Shown piece by piece: positions 33,830 to 45,323 of a stretch of 64,000 bases of DNA; within the stretch, counting starts at the first letter, position 1, and each line of letters begins with the position of its first letter. The translations under genes and the position numbers were made by a program. Below the pieces are notes generated by a model, which did no database searches, had not been told where the DNA came from, and saw nothing but the letters and a program-made list of their open reading frames with translations. Origin of the DNA: Pegoplata infirma (Eukaryota > Arthropoda > Insecta > Diptera > Anthomyiidae); NCBI GenBank assembly GCA_963921195.1, contig OY992536.1:232536023-232600022 (forward strand), written 5' to 3'.

Positions 33830-34925
33830 CACTTGGTTGGGCTGAGCTCAATGATTTCTTTCGACATTTCAACTGGAAGCTCTGTTTTCTAGATGACAAT
33901 ATCAACGCTGCTGCAGAAATGATTGTGAATGTGATAACGCCTGCGAATGAAATCATTTATTTCATTAATGTGTATTTCGATACAGCCAAAACATATGTGT
34001 TGGTTTAATTAGACGTGTATATATGCAGTCAGATCCAGAGAGGACGTGTTCAATAACTGGCGCAATGACAAAACCCCAGTTACTGTTCGGCTACGTAAGC
34101 AGGCGAGTAATGAATGTGCCAGAGTACTCAGATGTTAAAAGCTTCTATACGAACAGCGTCTGCGTACTAAGGTCCTTGCTGCTCCACGGGGTAGCAATAC
34201 CTTTTGGTCATTTGTTAAAAGAGTAAAGAATAATGCTGGTTTGTCTTTTCCAACTCTTATAAGGTACGACCAAATATTCACTGACGCGGTTGATAAATCT
34301 AATCTCTTCGCTGAGATTTTTGCAATGAACTCAAACTTTCCGGTCAGCAATCAATCACTTCTCGTGCAGTAAAAAGAGTTTTTGATGATCTCAACGTAAA
34401 CAAGTCTCCGGAGCCGAATGGAATTTCTGCACTGGTGCTGAAACAGTGTTATTAGAAACTCGCTCTTTCATTGTCTAAACTTTTCCTACCGTGCATTGGT
34501 CTTCCCCTCTTGCTGGAAGGTGGCCAATATTCAGCCCATTCCCGGAAAGGGTGAGGCCACTAAACCTGACAATTACCGCCCAATTACAATTTACTCTGCG
34601 CCTTCGAATGATATGGAGAGCATGGTTTATTTCCATTTTATGAACTATCTAGAGTCCAATTCACTTCTCTTCGATCGACAGTATGGCTTTCGTAGAAGTC
34701 GTTCTACGGGAGACCTGTTTGCGTTCCTTACGGAACGTTGAAAATACAATGTGACTTTCGCAATACTCGTCAATCCAGCAGATCACATCCGTTTGTTGTC
34801 GATGGTCCAATGAATCGCACAACGCATTACAGAGAGAATTCGTTTCCCCGCAGAAGTCTTTTCAGTCAACTACGATTTGGAAAAGTTTAAACTAAATGTC
34901 CACAAACACTACTCCCTCTTTTCTA
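33830..34925 (+). pseudogene. LINE ORF2 middle part (endonuclease end to RT start), BS/jockey-like, inactivated
   Basis: A second LINE piece, also plus strand, so not continuous with the preceding C-terminal piece. HFNWKLCFLDDNINAAAEMI (about 33867-33925) fits the linker after the endonuclease. NTFWSFVKRVKNNAGLSFPT (about 34193-34252) and VFDDLNVNKSPEPNGISALV lead to the RT fingers. The RT start reads CWKVANIQPIPGKGEATKPD, NYRPITIYSA and DRQYGFRRSRSTGDLFAFLT, matching the usual 'W K.A.V.PI.KKGD...P.NYRPI' and 'QYGFR.GRST' motifs. The catalytic YADD region is absent. Stops and frame changes make it dead. Confidence 0.8.
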
Positions 34926-35917
34926 ATACCAACACAATGCACTGCATTAGTAGGGTAAGTGTTGACTCAAAGTAAAAAATAGTATAAGATATTTCAAGAA
35001 AATGGCGCCCAAGCAAGGACTTAATGCCAAATCTTAAAGCGGAAACACCGTATCGTTTCTAGGCTGTAAAAAACCGAGGTTAACGTTACGGATTAAACCG
35101 CAATGAAAACTCTACCCTGTTGTGCCACCGTAATATTGATATTCCACATTCTCATCGTCATCATCATCAGGCAAATGAAAAGCGTAATAATATACACAAC
35201 ACCTCTCTCTATCCCTTTTCTTTCACGTTTAGTTATTTAATACCATACTCGTGCTGATATCTTATGCATGATTTTGAAAAACTAAAACCTACTGGTCTAA
35301 ACTGGTATACATTTCAGAATAAGCGCCTAAAGACAATTTTAAGTATGTTTAAACCAAAATCATAATGTTGTTTCGTTTGGTTGTTGTTCCTTATTCACAA
35401 TGATCTGAGGCGATGCAATTCAATGTGATGTGATGATGTTCACGTGTGCAGAAAATATTTAAATCCAAAATAACTGCAACAGCAGCAACTTCAGCATCAG
35501 GCACTCACTATCAGCATCCAACAACAAAATTTAATGTAGCATTTCAAATTGTTGTTTTTCGAATAGAATTTTGTTTACGTTTGTTTGACTTTAATACGTG
35601 TATGGTTTTAAAATTTATTTTTCTCTCGCATATGTGATGTTTCAAAATGTTTGTTTTGTGCTATATACTCAACTTAACATATTTAAACCCTGAAGAGGAT
35701 ACCCTGAAGTTACTGAAAATTGTAGAATAATATGTGTTGATATATATGGCAAACTCAGTCTGATAATTATGCACACAAAAAAAGTGAAAATTAATTTGAG
35801 TGCTATTTTAAAAAGACCTTGATGAAATTGGAGAAATGCTATTTTTTGAAATCTGTGGCAAACTTTTTTAGTGTGAAAATTTTAAAGTAGGAAAACAATT
35901 TTTGTCTGCTGCATTTT
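34926..35917. other. Non-coding stretch, possibly lower-copy DNA
   Basis: Contains ATGGCGCCCAAGCAAGG near 35001, related to 32323, a CATCGTCATCATCATCAGG microsatellite at 35152-35172, and CAACAGCAGCAACTTCAGC near 35477. No protein-coding signal and no transposon ends were recognised. Together with 31500-32459 this may be the host locus into which the LINE pieces went. Confidence 0.35.
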
Positions 35918-36140
35918 TATACCCTACACCACTCTGTGGTACATGGTGTAATGACTTTGTGCTGATGTTAGTAACTATCCGAAATATTGGTCCTTGACCC
36001 ATCCTCAATTATACCGATCGACAGAGAATTACTTTTTGAGTCGATTTAGCGATGTCACACCGTCTGTCCATGTAAACGTTGTACGCACGATACAGATTGC
36101 AATTTTTAATCGATTTGTCTGAAAGTTAAAATTTAAGCTA
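35918..36140 (+). mobile_element. DINE type A 5' fragment
   Basis: TATACCCTACACCACTCTGT with its 5' hairpin, GTAACTATCCGAAATATTGG, CACCGTCTGTCCATGTAAAC and 'GATACAGATTGCAATTTTTA'. It stops at AAATTTAAGCTAAATCC, where the next repeat begins. Confidence 0.65.
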
Positions 36141-36932
36141 AATCCTTTTAAAAGGACTTCAAAGTTTTAAAGAATACATTTTGTGAAACATTTCTGAAAT
36201 ATTTGTACTCGCTCTAGGATGCCACTGGTGATGGCAACTGAAAGTGGAGGATGTTTTTCATTTTTTTTATTTTGCGATATCAGGATAAAAGTATGTGAAT
36301 AAAGTCCTTTGAAAACTTTATCAAAATATTTCGTTAAACCATTTTGAATGATATTGAAGGATAAAGTTTTGAAATGTTGTAACTAACCTGCTTTTTCCTG
36401 ATATGTAAAAATAATAACATAGGAAAATTAGGGCAGATCCTCCTCTATCATTTGCTATCACTGGTGGTATCCTTGGACAAGTATAAATATTAAAAAAATA
36501 TTTTATAGAATTAAATCCTATAAAACTTTGAAGTCCTTTTAAAAGGAAACTGGATCACAAAATGAAAAATTGTAAATACAGTTTTACTACATTTACAGGC
36601 CTATTCTCAGTTATGACTGGTTATGACTAATTTTATTATTTTTAAGCTTCATGTTCCCTGTGTTTGTTGTAAACACAATCATAAAAAGTCTCAAAATTTA
36701 AAATTATTTGTCAATTTTGAGACGATGTGGGTAGCAGGTCTTTATTTTTTTTTAAATTTTCAAACAAAATTTGAATTTTTTTATGATTGTTTACAACAAC
36801 CACATGGAAAAAATTGAGTTATGATTGAGTTATGACTTTTTTTGTGAATAGGCCCCTTAGTCTCTAGTTCCAAACGTATATTATCCAGTTCGTGTTTAAC
36901 GACTTTTCTCATTTTTGTCGGACGGTGTAATA
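36141..36932. mobile_element. CGGACGG-family palindromic element, interrupted copy
   Basis: AAAAGGACTTCAAAGTTTTA at the left recurs inverted at 36520-36545. GATCCTCCTCTATCATTTGC, TGTAAATACAGTTTTACTAC and the terminal TTTTTGTCGGACGGTGTAAT (to about 36932) match the right arm of 28078-29664. Its arm is interrupted by a TTA-flanked MITE at 36596-36856. Confidence 0.6.
36596..36856. mobile_element. PIF/Harbinger-like MITE, TTA TSD
   Basis: CAGGCCTATTCTCAGTTATG at the left and AGTTATGACT...GTGAATAGGCCCC at the right are inverted. TTA on both sides (36593-36595 and 36857-36859). The uninterrupted site is visible, inverted, in the relative at 28135-28160 (CTAGAGACTAAATGTAG), where only one TTA/TAA is present. 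GTTATGACT is repeated inside both ends. Confidence 0.8.
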
Positions 36933-37534
36933 TGTTCTACGAAAAGAACCGTATTTTAATTTCACTAAGGACATGTTTAAACAATTATTTAGCTCACAAG
37001 AAAAAAACAACATTTTTTATTGTGCGTTTTTCGCGAAAACGAGAGTTGATCTATAAAAACTGGGAGACGAGTATATTTTATTTTTGGCACTACTTTCAGA
37101 ATTTGTTCATGTGTGTCGGACGGTGTTATATAATTATAATAAAAGTTCACCTATTTCAAATGCGTGTAAAAAAAGGTATCGCTGAACTAAAAATGCCTGC
37201 GAATTTTGTACTCTTGCCCAAACCATTAAATCATGATAATGTTTTGCGGAAGATTTGGGTGTACTTGCTAAAGCAAAGTTTTTTTTAGAAAAAATAATGT
37301 TATATTACTAAATACCAGTCGAGGACCACATTAAAAAACCAAAAGAGCCGTTCATTTCGTAAAAAAATTTATGAAAAAAAAAATTTTGATGAAAAAAAAT
37401 TTATAAAAAAAAAAATTTATAAAAAAAAAAAATTTAATGAAAAAAAAAAAAAATTTTATAAAAAAAAATTTATGAAAAAAAAAAAAATTATGAAAAAATA
37501 AATTTGATAGAAAAAAAAAATGATGGAAAAAAAT
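36933..37534. repeat. Composite repeat and start of the inverted host-array element
   Basis: 36935-36975 (GAAAAGAACCG...AATTTCACTAAGGACAT) resembles an arm segment of the snapback element near 15175. 37027-37130 matches 25635-25735. 37190-37340 is the inverted match of 27400-27600. 37355-37530 is the A-rich, inverted form of the TTTTTTCATCAAA array. Confidence 0.5.
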
Positions 37535-39145
37535 CAGGGTTGGCAACCGAAACGAATAACGGTATCGGTAACGGTATTGGTATTACATATTTTTTATATC
37601 GGTAACGGTAAAGGTAACGGTATTTTCGATTATTTAGGTAACGGTTAACCGTTACCGAAACAACGATACCGGTACGTACCGGTATTATGAATTAAATTGT
37701 CCTAACATGTTAAAAGTCACAAATTTGTTAAAAACACGTAAAAAATCCAAAATTTATTTAATAAAATTAAAAAAAAATGAAAAATGTTGTGCATTTTCAA
37801 CATAAGTATAATTATATAAAAGTACTTAATACTATTAATTAACACAGAATTTAATTAAAATATTTACGCAATATTGTAATTCAACAAATAAATGATTGAT
37901 TTTTTACGTATTTTGAGTATTTTGAGCCATTTAAGAAATCTGCTGGTTTTAGCTGACGCGGTTTGCTAAATTTCTGTCTGGATAAAAAAAAGGTCAAGAC
38001 CACAGATAAATCTGCGGATTAAAGTTGAAAAATCTTCTGATTTCAAATAAACAGCCTGAACATAGAAATTATATTTTATTAAAGTAACAAATACTTATTT
38101 TTGTTAAAAACTGTTATAAAAAAGCGAAGTTTTTCATTTCAATAAACTTTTAAAAAAATTTTATTTTTCTTCAAGAAAATGTTCTTACAAGCAAGACAAT
38201 TACTGTAAAATTAAAATAGTCAGCTGATTTTATCGCATTAGATTAATTTTTAGTTTAAGGCTGGATTACTCAATGCTCCGTTATAAAATAACTCTCCGTT
38301 AAATTTAACTTTGTCATACAAATTTTGACATAAGGCTCCGTTAAATCGGCAGTTAGCAGCTAACTTTTCATTAAGTAATCCGCCCTTAATCGTTTAAATT
38401 AAACAAAAATTAAAAAAAATGCCAACAAAATTTTTTGTAAAATTACTAAATAATCTGCTAAAATTTTAACAAAAATATTTTTTAAAATCAGCAAACAGTC
38501 AGTAAAAATCCGGAAAAATGTCTGTTATTTTTTAAAACTTAAACAGAGAATTAAGTTAAAAGTAATTATTATAGTTGAAAAACCTGGTAAAAGTTTTCTT
38601 ATTCAAACTGAAAATTGTGTTACTGATTTTTCGACATAGTTTTTCTTCAGACTGTATGACTCTCAACGCCAGCAACACTTGAGCGATTCAGGTTTGTCTC
38701 TTCTTTTATATTCCCACTGAAAATGCTTTTATTACGTGGCACTCACTTTTCATTTCAGAAGTTTTTAGGTAAATGTCGAATTTGAGCATTGGTTGGACCG
38801 ATTTCCACATAATTTAGTAAATTACGAAATGTTGGTTGGACAGACTTTTTCATTGTTTTTGCACAAATGACAATCCTATTTACAATGAACAAAAAAAAAA
38901 TTTTTTACGTGCATTAAAAATATTTTTATTTAATTTTTATCTGCAAAAAAACTAAAAAAAGTAATATTAAGACAACCGAAACAAAACCGATATAATACCG
39001 GTAAAAATGCGAATAAAGGTAATGGTTTTTAAACGGTAACGGTATTTAAAATATTTTATTTCGGTATTGGTAACGGTAACGGTAGTCAATATTAAAGGGT
39101 TTTTAATCGGTAACGGTATTGAAAGGGTAACGGTAGCCAACACTG
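37535..39145. mobile_element. hAT-type element, TSD AAAAAAAT, GGTAACGG motif clusters
   Basis: Left end CAGGGTTGGCAACCGAAACG and right end GGTAGCCAACACTG are inverted at CAG(G/T)GTTGGC. AAAAAAAT lies at 37527-37534 and 39146-39153. GGTAACGGTA/AACGGTATT words cluster within 150 bp of both ends. The 1.2-kb interior is AT-rich with no convincing transposase. Same motif family as 56099-56616. Confidence 0.8.
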
Positions 39146-39440
39146 AAAAAAATTGATGAAAAAAAAATTTATGGAAACAAATTATGAAAAAAAAAATTTG
39201 ATGAAAAAAAAAAATTGATGAAAATTTTTTTTTTTTGTTGAAAAATAATTATGTTACTTTTTATTTACCAGCTGGTGAAAAACGGGTTTATTCCCTACGA
39301 GGTGAATTATTATCCAAGTTACATACCCAAGTTATTAAAATTTTTGGTTTTAAGAAAATGAAAATAGTAATTCTTGTTTTCTTTTTCGTTAATTGTTAGC
39401 TTACATAGTCAAACTGAGGTTTTATCCCATTCCGATTCGT
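39146..39440. repeat. Remainder of the inverted host-array element
   Basis: After the hAT, the A-rich array resumes. 39240-39425 (TTTACCAGCTGGTGAAAAAC, AAGAAAATGAAAATAGTAAT, CATAGTCAAACTGAGG) is the inverted counterpart of 24105-24290. Confidence 0.6.
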
Positions 39441-40781
39441 CACGGTGAGCCTGTGCGATGTTTAGGTTGAACTTTAGTGTCGACGAAAAGTGTAAACGCA
39501 GTTCGATTTTTGCATGATTAAATGTCACAGAACTGTTAACAGCCAAATCGTAGCTGCTCGCATTCACGAGATATCACGAAAATAGTGTTTTTGTGTTTTC
39601 TAAAATTTTGACAATGAAGTTTTTAAAATATCCTCAAAAACTGAGTATACAGTTTTAATTTTATTTATTTACAGGTCACAAAACAGTTAACTCGATGTTA
39701 TATCTATAATCATATCTTCTCAATTTCTCAAGATAAGAAAAAAGATTGGAAAAAATTGTATGTTTCGCATAAATTAGCAGTCAAGATATTGATTTGAGCA
39801 GTTTTGACACTTTCTACCATATAAAACTGAAACCATATATTTGTCGTTTTTTGATTTTTTTTTTCTTTATTTTAGACACCAAAGAAAAAATAAATTTATT
39901 TATGTAAACGCTCGAAAAGTAATTTTGCAATTTCTCGGGAATTTGATCTTCTATAATTTTTATGCTTGCAGTTTTGTCATCTCTAATAACCTCGAATTGA
40001 AACTGCATACCACACTTTTGTCGTTAATTGCAGTAAATGTTATTACAGAGCAAAAATAACGCAAAGTAATTAATAAATAGTAGCTTAGCGAGTTTTTTAG
40101 CGATATCTTGAAGAATTGAGCAGCTAGAATTTAAATGTTCACAGCCTTATGACCTTCGATCAATAGCAAGTCAAACTGCATTTCGTGTTTCTCAACAATT
40201 TTAAAGAAACTTCTTTTATTATTCAAAACAAAAAATTACCTAAAAAAGCTGTTTTTCGCTATTTCTCGCGATAGTGAGCAGCTATATTTTTTTTGTGGGC
40301 AGTTTTAATTTCTTTCAACATGTTCAAATCAAACTGCATAGCACTTTTTTATTGTTTCAAAAGAACCGGTTTTAAAATATAAATAAATAATAATAAAAAA
40401 AATATATAATTACGCGATATCTCGCGAAATTAAACACCTACGATTTCGATGTCAACAGCTGTGTGACCTTTGATCAAGCACAAGTAAAACTGCATACCAT
40501 GTTTTTACGAAAATTTAAAGAAATCTATCTAAAGATAAAAAACGAAAACAAAAACAGCAAAAAATTAATTTCGTGATTTCTCGCGAACTAAAGAAAATAG
40601 GATTTTGATATTTACTGTTTTGTGAACTTTAAATAAGTACAATTAAAACTGTATACTCAGTTTTTGAAAATATTTAAAAAACTTAACCGTTTTGCGACAT
40701 TTAATCTTGTAGAAATCGAACTGCGCTTACACTTTTCGTCGACACTAAAGTTCAACCTAAACATCGCTGCGGCTCACCGTG
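39441..40781. mobile_element. TIR element with CACGGTGAGCC ends and internal tandem units
   Basis: About 75-bp TIR: CACGGTGAGCC, GCGATGTTTAGGTTGAACTT, then TAGTGTCGACGAAAAGTGTA and CGCAGTTCGATTT, inverted at 40707-40781. The interior has about six diverged units of 130-180 bp, each with a TCTCGCGA-like word followed by AACTGCATACC. No TSD was seen. CACRGTG-like ends recall Transib transposons, but this is only a resemblance. Confidence 0.6.
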
Positions 40782-41052
40782 TATGGGAAAAAAAATTTTG
40801 GGGGAAAAACTTTAACCCCCCAAAGGCACGGATTAAATTTTGTCCAATTTGGCTAAAAATTTAAACAAAGAGTTTTTAGACAAAAACTAATTATAATTTC
40901 CCAGGCGATCGACGAAATTCGAAAAAAGTCATAATTGGTGCCACCCTAATACACCCTATATAATTTTCAAGCAATTTTTATTATAATAATAATGAAAGTT
41001 CACCAACTTCAAAGGCGTGTAAAAAAATCTATCGCTGAACTAAAAAAAAGCC
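40782..41052. other. Non-coding stretch
   Basis: 40975-41045 (GAAAGTTCACCAACTTCAAA, TATCGCTGAACTAAAA) is shared with 37137-37190. Otherwise nothing is recognised. Confidence 0.4.
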
Positions 41053-41517
41053 CAGTGGTTTATATCAACTTTCATTTGCTTTTGGTGTCAACTGTCCCAC
41101 CAAAAAATACTGCTTGCCTATAAGCAGGTTTATAAGGGAGTGATTTTTGTTGTCTGCTTACAAACCTGCTTACGTATGGCATGATATTTGTTCGCAATGT
41201 CCCACTTTAGAGCATTTCTTTCGAGCGCTTATATCGGCGCAATGAATATGAATTGAAATCATGCCTTTTCTTAAATATTTTTAGTATTTTTTTAAGTCAC
41301 TGCCATACTTTACTGCAACCGGTATGCAGGTTAGTATGCCAACAAAATCTCTCCCTTACACTACTGCATACGGTATGCAGCTGTGTAAGCGAATGTCATA
41401 AAAAAACAACATCAAAAATCATTCGCTTACACAAGTGCATTCTTGTATGCACTGCTTCCAAAATCTCGATTATTTTTTGCTGGGGTGTTATTAAAAATGA
41501 ACCACTGTCCACCATTG
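41053..41517. mobile_element. hAT-like element without visible TSD
   Basis: CAGTGGTTTATATC at the left and AATGAACCACTG at the right are inverted at CAGTGGTT. Small palindromes (GCTTGCCTATAAGC, GCATACGGTATGC, GTAAGCGAATG/CATTCGCTTAC) fill the ends. The flanks do not match, so the element may be rearranged. The open frame starting 41253 crosses its boundary and is not a gene. Confidence 0.4.
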
Positions 41518-42171
41518 CGTATGATTGTTATTTAAAGGTTATTACAAAATTTATTATAAGTATAATAAAAGCTCACCAACTAAAAATGTCAAATTTCATT
41601 TTATTTTGGTTTCATCCCATTTTAATTTTGGTTATTGCACTGTGTATTTAAAGCTTTAAAAAACTCCCAACATTTTTCTTTCATTTTGTTCGGAACTTTC
41701 CGATTTTCATGCCCAAAAAGAAGCCCAAAAACATTGTCCTGCCTGTCCCATATTTTTATGTAGTAATATTAGCCCTAAAAGGCAACTATTCCCACACTAA
41801 AAAAAAAGAAGAAGCTTAAACTTTGGAAAATTTGTCTTCAAAATAGTTTATAAATTTTCCCACAATTAAGTTAAAATTAACTAAAAGTTGGGAAATTTTC
41901 CTAACTATTAGGAAAATATTTTAGTTCATTTACTGTTAAATAGGCCATAATTTTCCTTAAATGGAATTCCCTAATTAATACATGGAAGAAATTCTTACCG
42001 CCATAGAAATTTTCTCTAAGCAACTGAAAAAAATCTTTATTTTTAAGACATATTTCTTAAAAAAAAATTTAGTTCAAAAAATTAAGTTTTAGGACCAGGG
42101 TTTGTTTTGCTACTGGCAGTAGTCAAAAATTGCATAGAATATAATAATTTTCTAGTATTACTACTGAAAAT

Positions 42172-43212
42172 ATTAGAATACTAAAGCAATTTTTTTAAAT
42201 TGCTAATTTATAAATTCAAACTTGAACATATTTTCAAAATGAATATATTCAAATTTTAAAATTTCTGAAGAAAATATTTTAGCAAATTTAAAAATTTGAA
42301 AATGAAAAAAAAACTGGTGACAGCAAATTTAAAAATTTTAAAATTAAAAAAAAAAAACTGGCCACAGCAAATTTTAAAATTTTAAAATTGCAATTTTAGC
42401 AAATTTCAAAACATTTAAAATGCTAAAATTGTAAATTTCAAATTCCGAAAATTGCAATTTGGTAAATTTGAAAATATTTAACATGCTTGTTTAGAAAACT
42501 TAAAAACTGAATATATTACAATTTGAAAACAATACAAATTGAATACACATACATACGTATGTGTGTATGGAAAAAAAATGATGAACGATATTTATTAAAC
42601 GAATACATAAATATTAAAAGATAAAAATGTTACACGGTTTTTGTGCAGACTTCTAGAATACATTTTCTAAAGTATTTTTGCCTCCTAAACATAAATCTGT
42701 CATCAGAAAAAGTTGTATCGCCTTCTCGAGATATAGGCATTTTAGTTTTTTGTGGACCAATACCTCAAAACCAACAATTCTTTTAGTATTGGAAAAATGT
42801 ATGTTAAATTTTTATATGAGGGTTTCTGCGTCAACCGAGCCACCCCTCTCTCCAAAATTGGTATGAGTTTAAAATTTTTTTAAAAAATTTTGAAATTACT
42901 TAAAAATATTTACTTTTGAATGCCGAGAGACGCCTTTTAAATTTCTATTGGTTGATCCAATGTGGCGCCCAATTTGTAAAAAATATTACAGATTCGCTTA
43001 AAACTCTTTATATATGGGTTCTTGTGGTCGCTTAAAAAGAACTTGCAGTTGGATTTTTAAAATTCAAAATGGCGGACCCAACATGGCGACCAATATTTTT
43101 AAAAATAAACCGATTTGCTTGAAATATTGTATGCACTGGTTTTTTGGGTCGCTAAAGAAGAATCTGAAGTTAGATTTTCTAAGTTCAAGATGGTGGATCC
43201 AACATGGCGATA
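42172..43212 (+). repeat. Left 1.04-kb arm of the inverted repeat
   Basis: Pairs with 45324-47252 (minus the 885-bp MITE) almost base for base. A 62-codon frame (42678-42866, MPPKHKSVIRKSCIAFSRYR...) is identical in the other arm at 45670-45858. The inner 290 bp consists of three tandem units of about 118 bp, each carrying a GATCCAACATGGCGA-type word and a GGGTCGCTAAAGAAGAA-type word. The frames are best read as by-products of repeat identity, not genes. Confidence 0.85.
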
Positions 43213-43224
43213 AATGATCCGACC

Positions 43225-45054
43225 CAGTGGCGTATACAGGGTGGGCCGGGGGCCCGGGAAATAGGAATAATGTCTTAAAATATTAGCCTTTTTCTCAGAA
43301 TCTAAGACTTTTTCTATAGGAAAAATGTCTCAGAATCTGAGACTATTTCTATAAAAAATTCTCAGAATCTGAGGCTTTTCTACATGAAAAATGTTTCAAA
43401 ATCTGAGAACTTTCTATAGGGATAATGTCTCTGAATCTGAAAAATGTCTTAAAATCAGAGATTTTTTCTATAAAAAATCTAAGAATCTGAGGCTTTTCTA
43501 TATGAAAAATGTTTTAAAAAAAATGTTTCAGAGACACAAGCTGAAAATCTAAGACTTTTCAAAATATCTTTTTCTATGGGAAAAATATTTCAGAATCTGA
43601 GACTTTCTCTTTATGAAAAATGTCTCAGAATCTGAGTCTTTTTCTATATTAAAAATGTTTCAGAATCTGACAGATTCCTATTGGCAAAATGTCTGAGAAT
43701 CTGAGACTTGTTTTATAAGAAAATGTCTAAGAATTTGAAACTTTGTCTATAGGAAAAGTGTTTAAGCATCTAAGACTTTTTCGATTGGAAAATTGTCTCA
43801 GAATCTAAGAAATTTTCTGTAGAAAAAATGTTTGAGAATCTGAGACATTTTCTATAGAAAAAATGTCGAAGAATCTGAGACTTTTTTTATAAGAATCTGA
43901 GACTTTCTATAGGAAAATTATCTCAGAATTAGAAACTTTTTCTATAAGAAAAATGTCTAAGAATCTTAGACTTTTTCTATAGGAAAATTTTCTCAGAATC
44001 CGAGAGTTTTTCTTTAGGAAAAATATTTTAGAATCTAAGACTTTTTGTATACTGTTTTCTTTTTAAAAAGGTCTCAGAATCTGAATAATTTTTCTTAAAG
44101 AAAAGGCGAAGATTTTCTCAGAATCTAAAACTTTTTGTGTAGAATGTTTCAGAATCTAAGAAAATGTGCTAGACTAGAAATATCTCAGATTCTGGGAAAA
44201 TGTCTTACAATCGGAATCTTTTCTTTTAGAAAAGTATTTTATGAATATATTTATAGAATCATTTTCTAAAGTGACTTTTTCCCGAGAAACGTTTTTCATT
44301 GGAAATATGATTTAGAGTCTCTCACTTTTTCTATAACAAAAACTGTCTTAACTGGAAATTGTCATAGAATCTTAGACTTTTCTTTGAAAAAAAATTCAGA
44401 TTCTGATAATATTGGAAAAATTTATCAGCATCTGATACAATTCACACATTAAAAAAAGACTTAAGTCTCTCAAAAAATTTTAAAATATTAAAAAATTTTA
44501 ATTTTTTCCCCAACAGTTTTAAACTTACAAAAAAATTAAGAATCTGATTGTGTTACATTCAGTCATAGAGTAAAGAAAGGAACAGAGGTACGATTAGTGA
44601 AAACTTCGTGGAACCCAAATTGAGAACTACGATTATCTCACGGCGGGCTCTTTTAGATAATAGGATAGATAAATTGTTTTGTTTTCTTTTCATTTTCCTT
44701 TTAAATGCATTCGTTTTTTTTTTTCTTTATTTCCTTTTGAAATGTATTTAGGGTTTCACTTTTTTCTTCGATTTCCCTTTGAAAGGTATTTGGGGTTTCT
44801 CTTTTTTTCAATTTCCTTTTGTAAGTATTCTGGGTTCTAGCCCGAGATAATCAGAGTTCACGGCTAAAAAAAATTAACAAAAGAAGTGCGGTTTCATCCG
44901 TAATATCTCTTATTCTTCTTTACTCTGTGATTCAGTTCAAGGAAAAGATCGAGACAAATTCTAAAACATGTGCTGTTATAAAAATTTATTGTAAAAAAAT
45001 AATTTACAACAAATTTTGGGCCCCCACCGAAATAAAATCCTGGATACGCCCCTG
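43225..45054. mobile_element. hAT-type element carrying a minisatellite, TSD ATCCGACC
   Basis: Left end CAGTGGCGTATACAGGG and right end CCTGGATACGCCCCTG are inverted; ATCCGACC lies at 43217-43224 and 45055-45062. Just inside are GGGCCGGGGGCCCGGG and GGGCCCCCACC. The body is mostly the CTCAGAATCTGAG minisatellite (43270-44420), then AT-rich DNA. CAGNGGCGTA termini are a common hAT type. No transposase. Confidence 0.85.
43270..44420. repeat. Minisatellite, monomer with two palindromes
   Basis: More than 20 imperfect monomers of about 40-50 bp read AAAATGTCTCAGAATCTGAG followed by ACTTTTTCTATAGGAAAAAT. CTCAGAWTCTGAG and TTTTTCTATAGAAAAA are each near-perfect dyads, so both strands look alike. 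Confidence 0.85.
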
Positions 45055-45323
45055 ATCCGACCTAATATTCGGTTCGGCTAAAAAGCCGAGGCGAATATTC
45101 TGCCACATTTTTGGCCGAATAAAGAATAATTATAAGATATTGTAGTCACGTGTTGAAAAATGCACCAAACTCGTTTATGAAAAATTTCAAGCAAATCAGG
45201 TTACATAAAAAAAAATGGTCGCCATGTTGGATCCGTCATTTTAAATTTGGGAAATTCTACTTCAGATTCTAATTTAGCAACCCAAAATGCGTAAAAAGTT
45301 TTAAGTCAATTATTTTTAAAAAG

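Noticed and set aside
41253..41651. 132-codon open frame as a gene
   Set aside because: It crosses the boundary of a hAT-like element, includes its palindromic motifs, and shows no recognisable domain.
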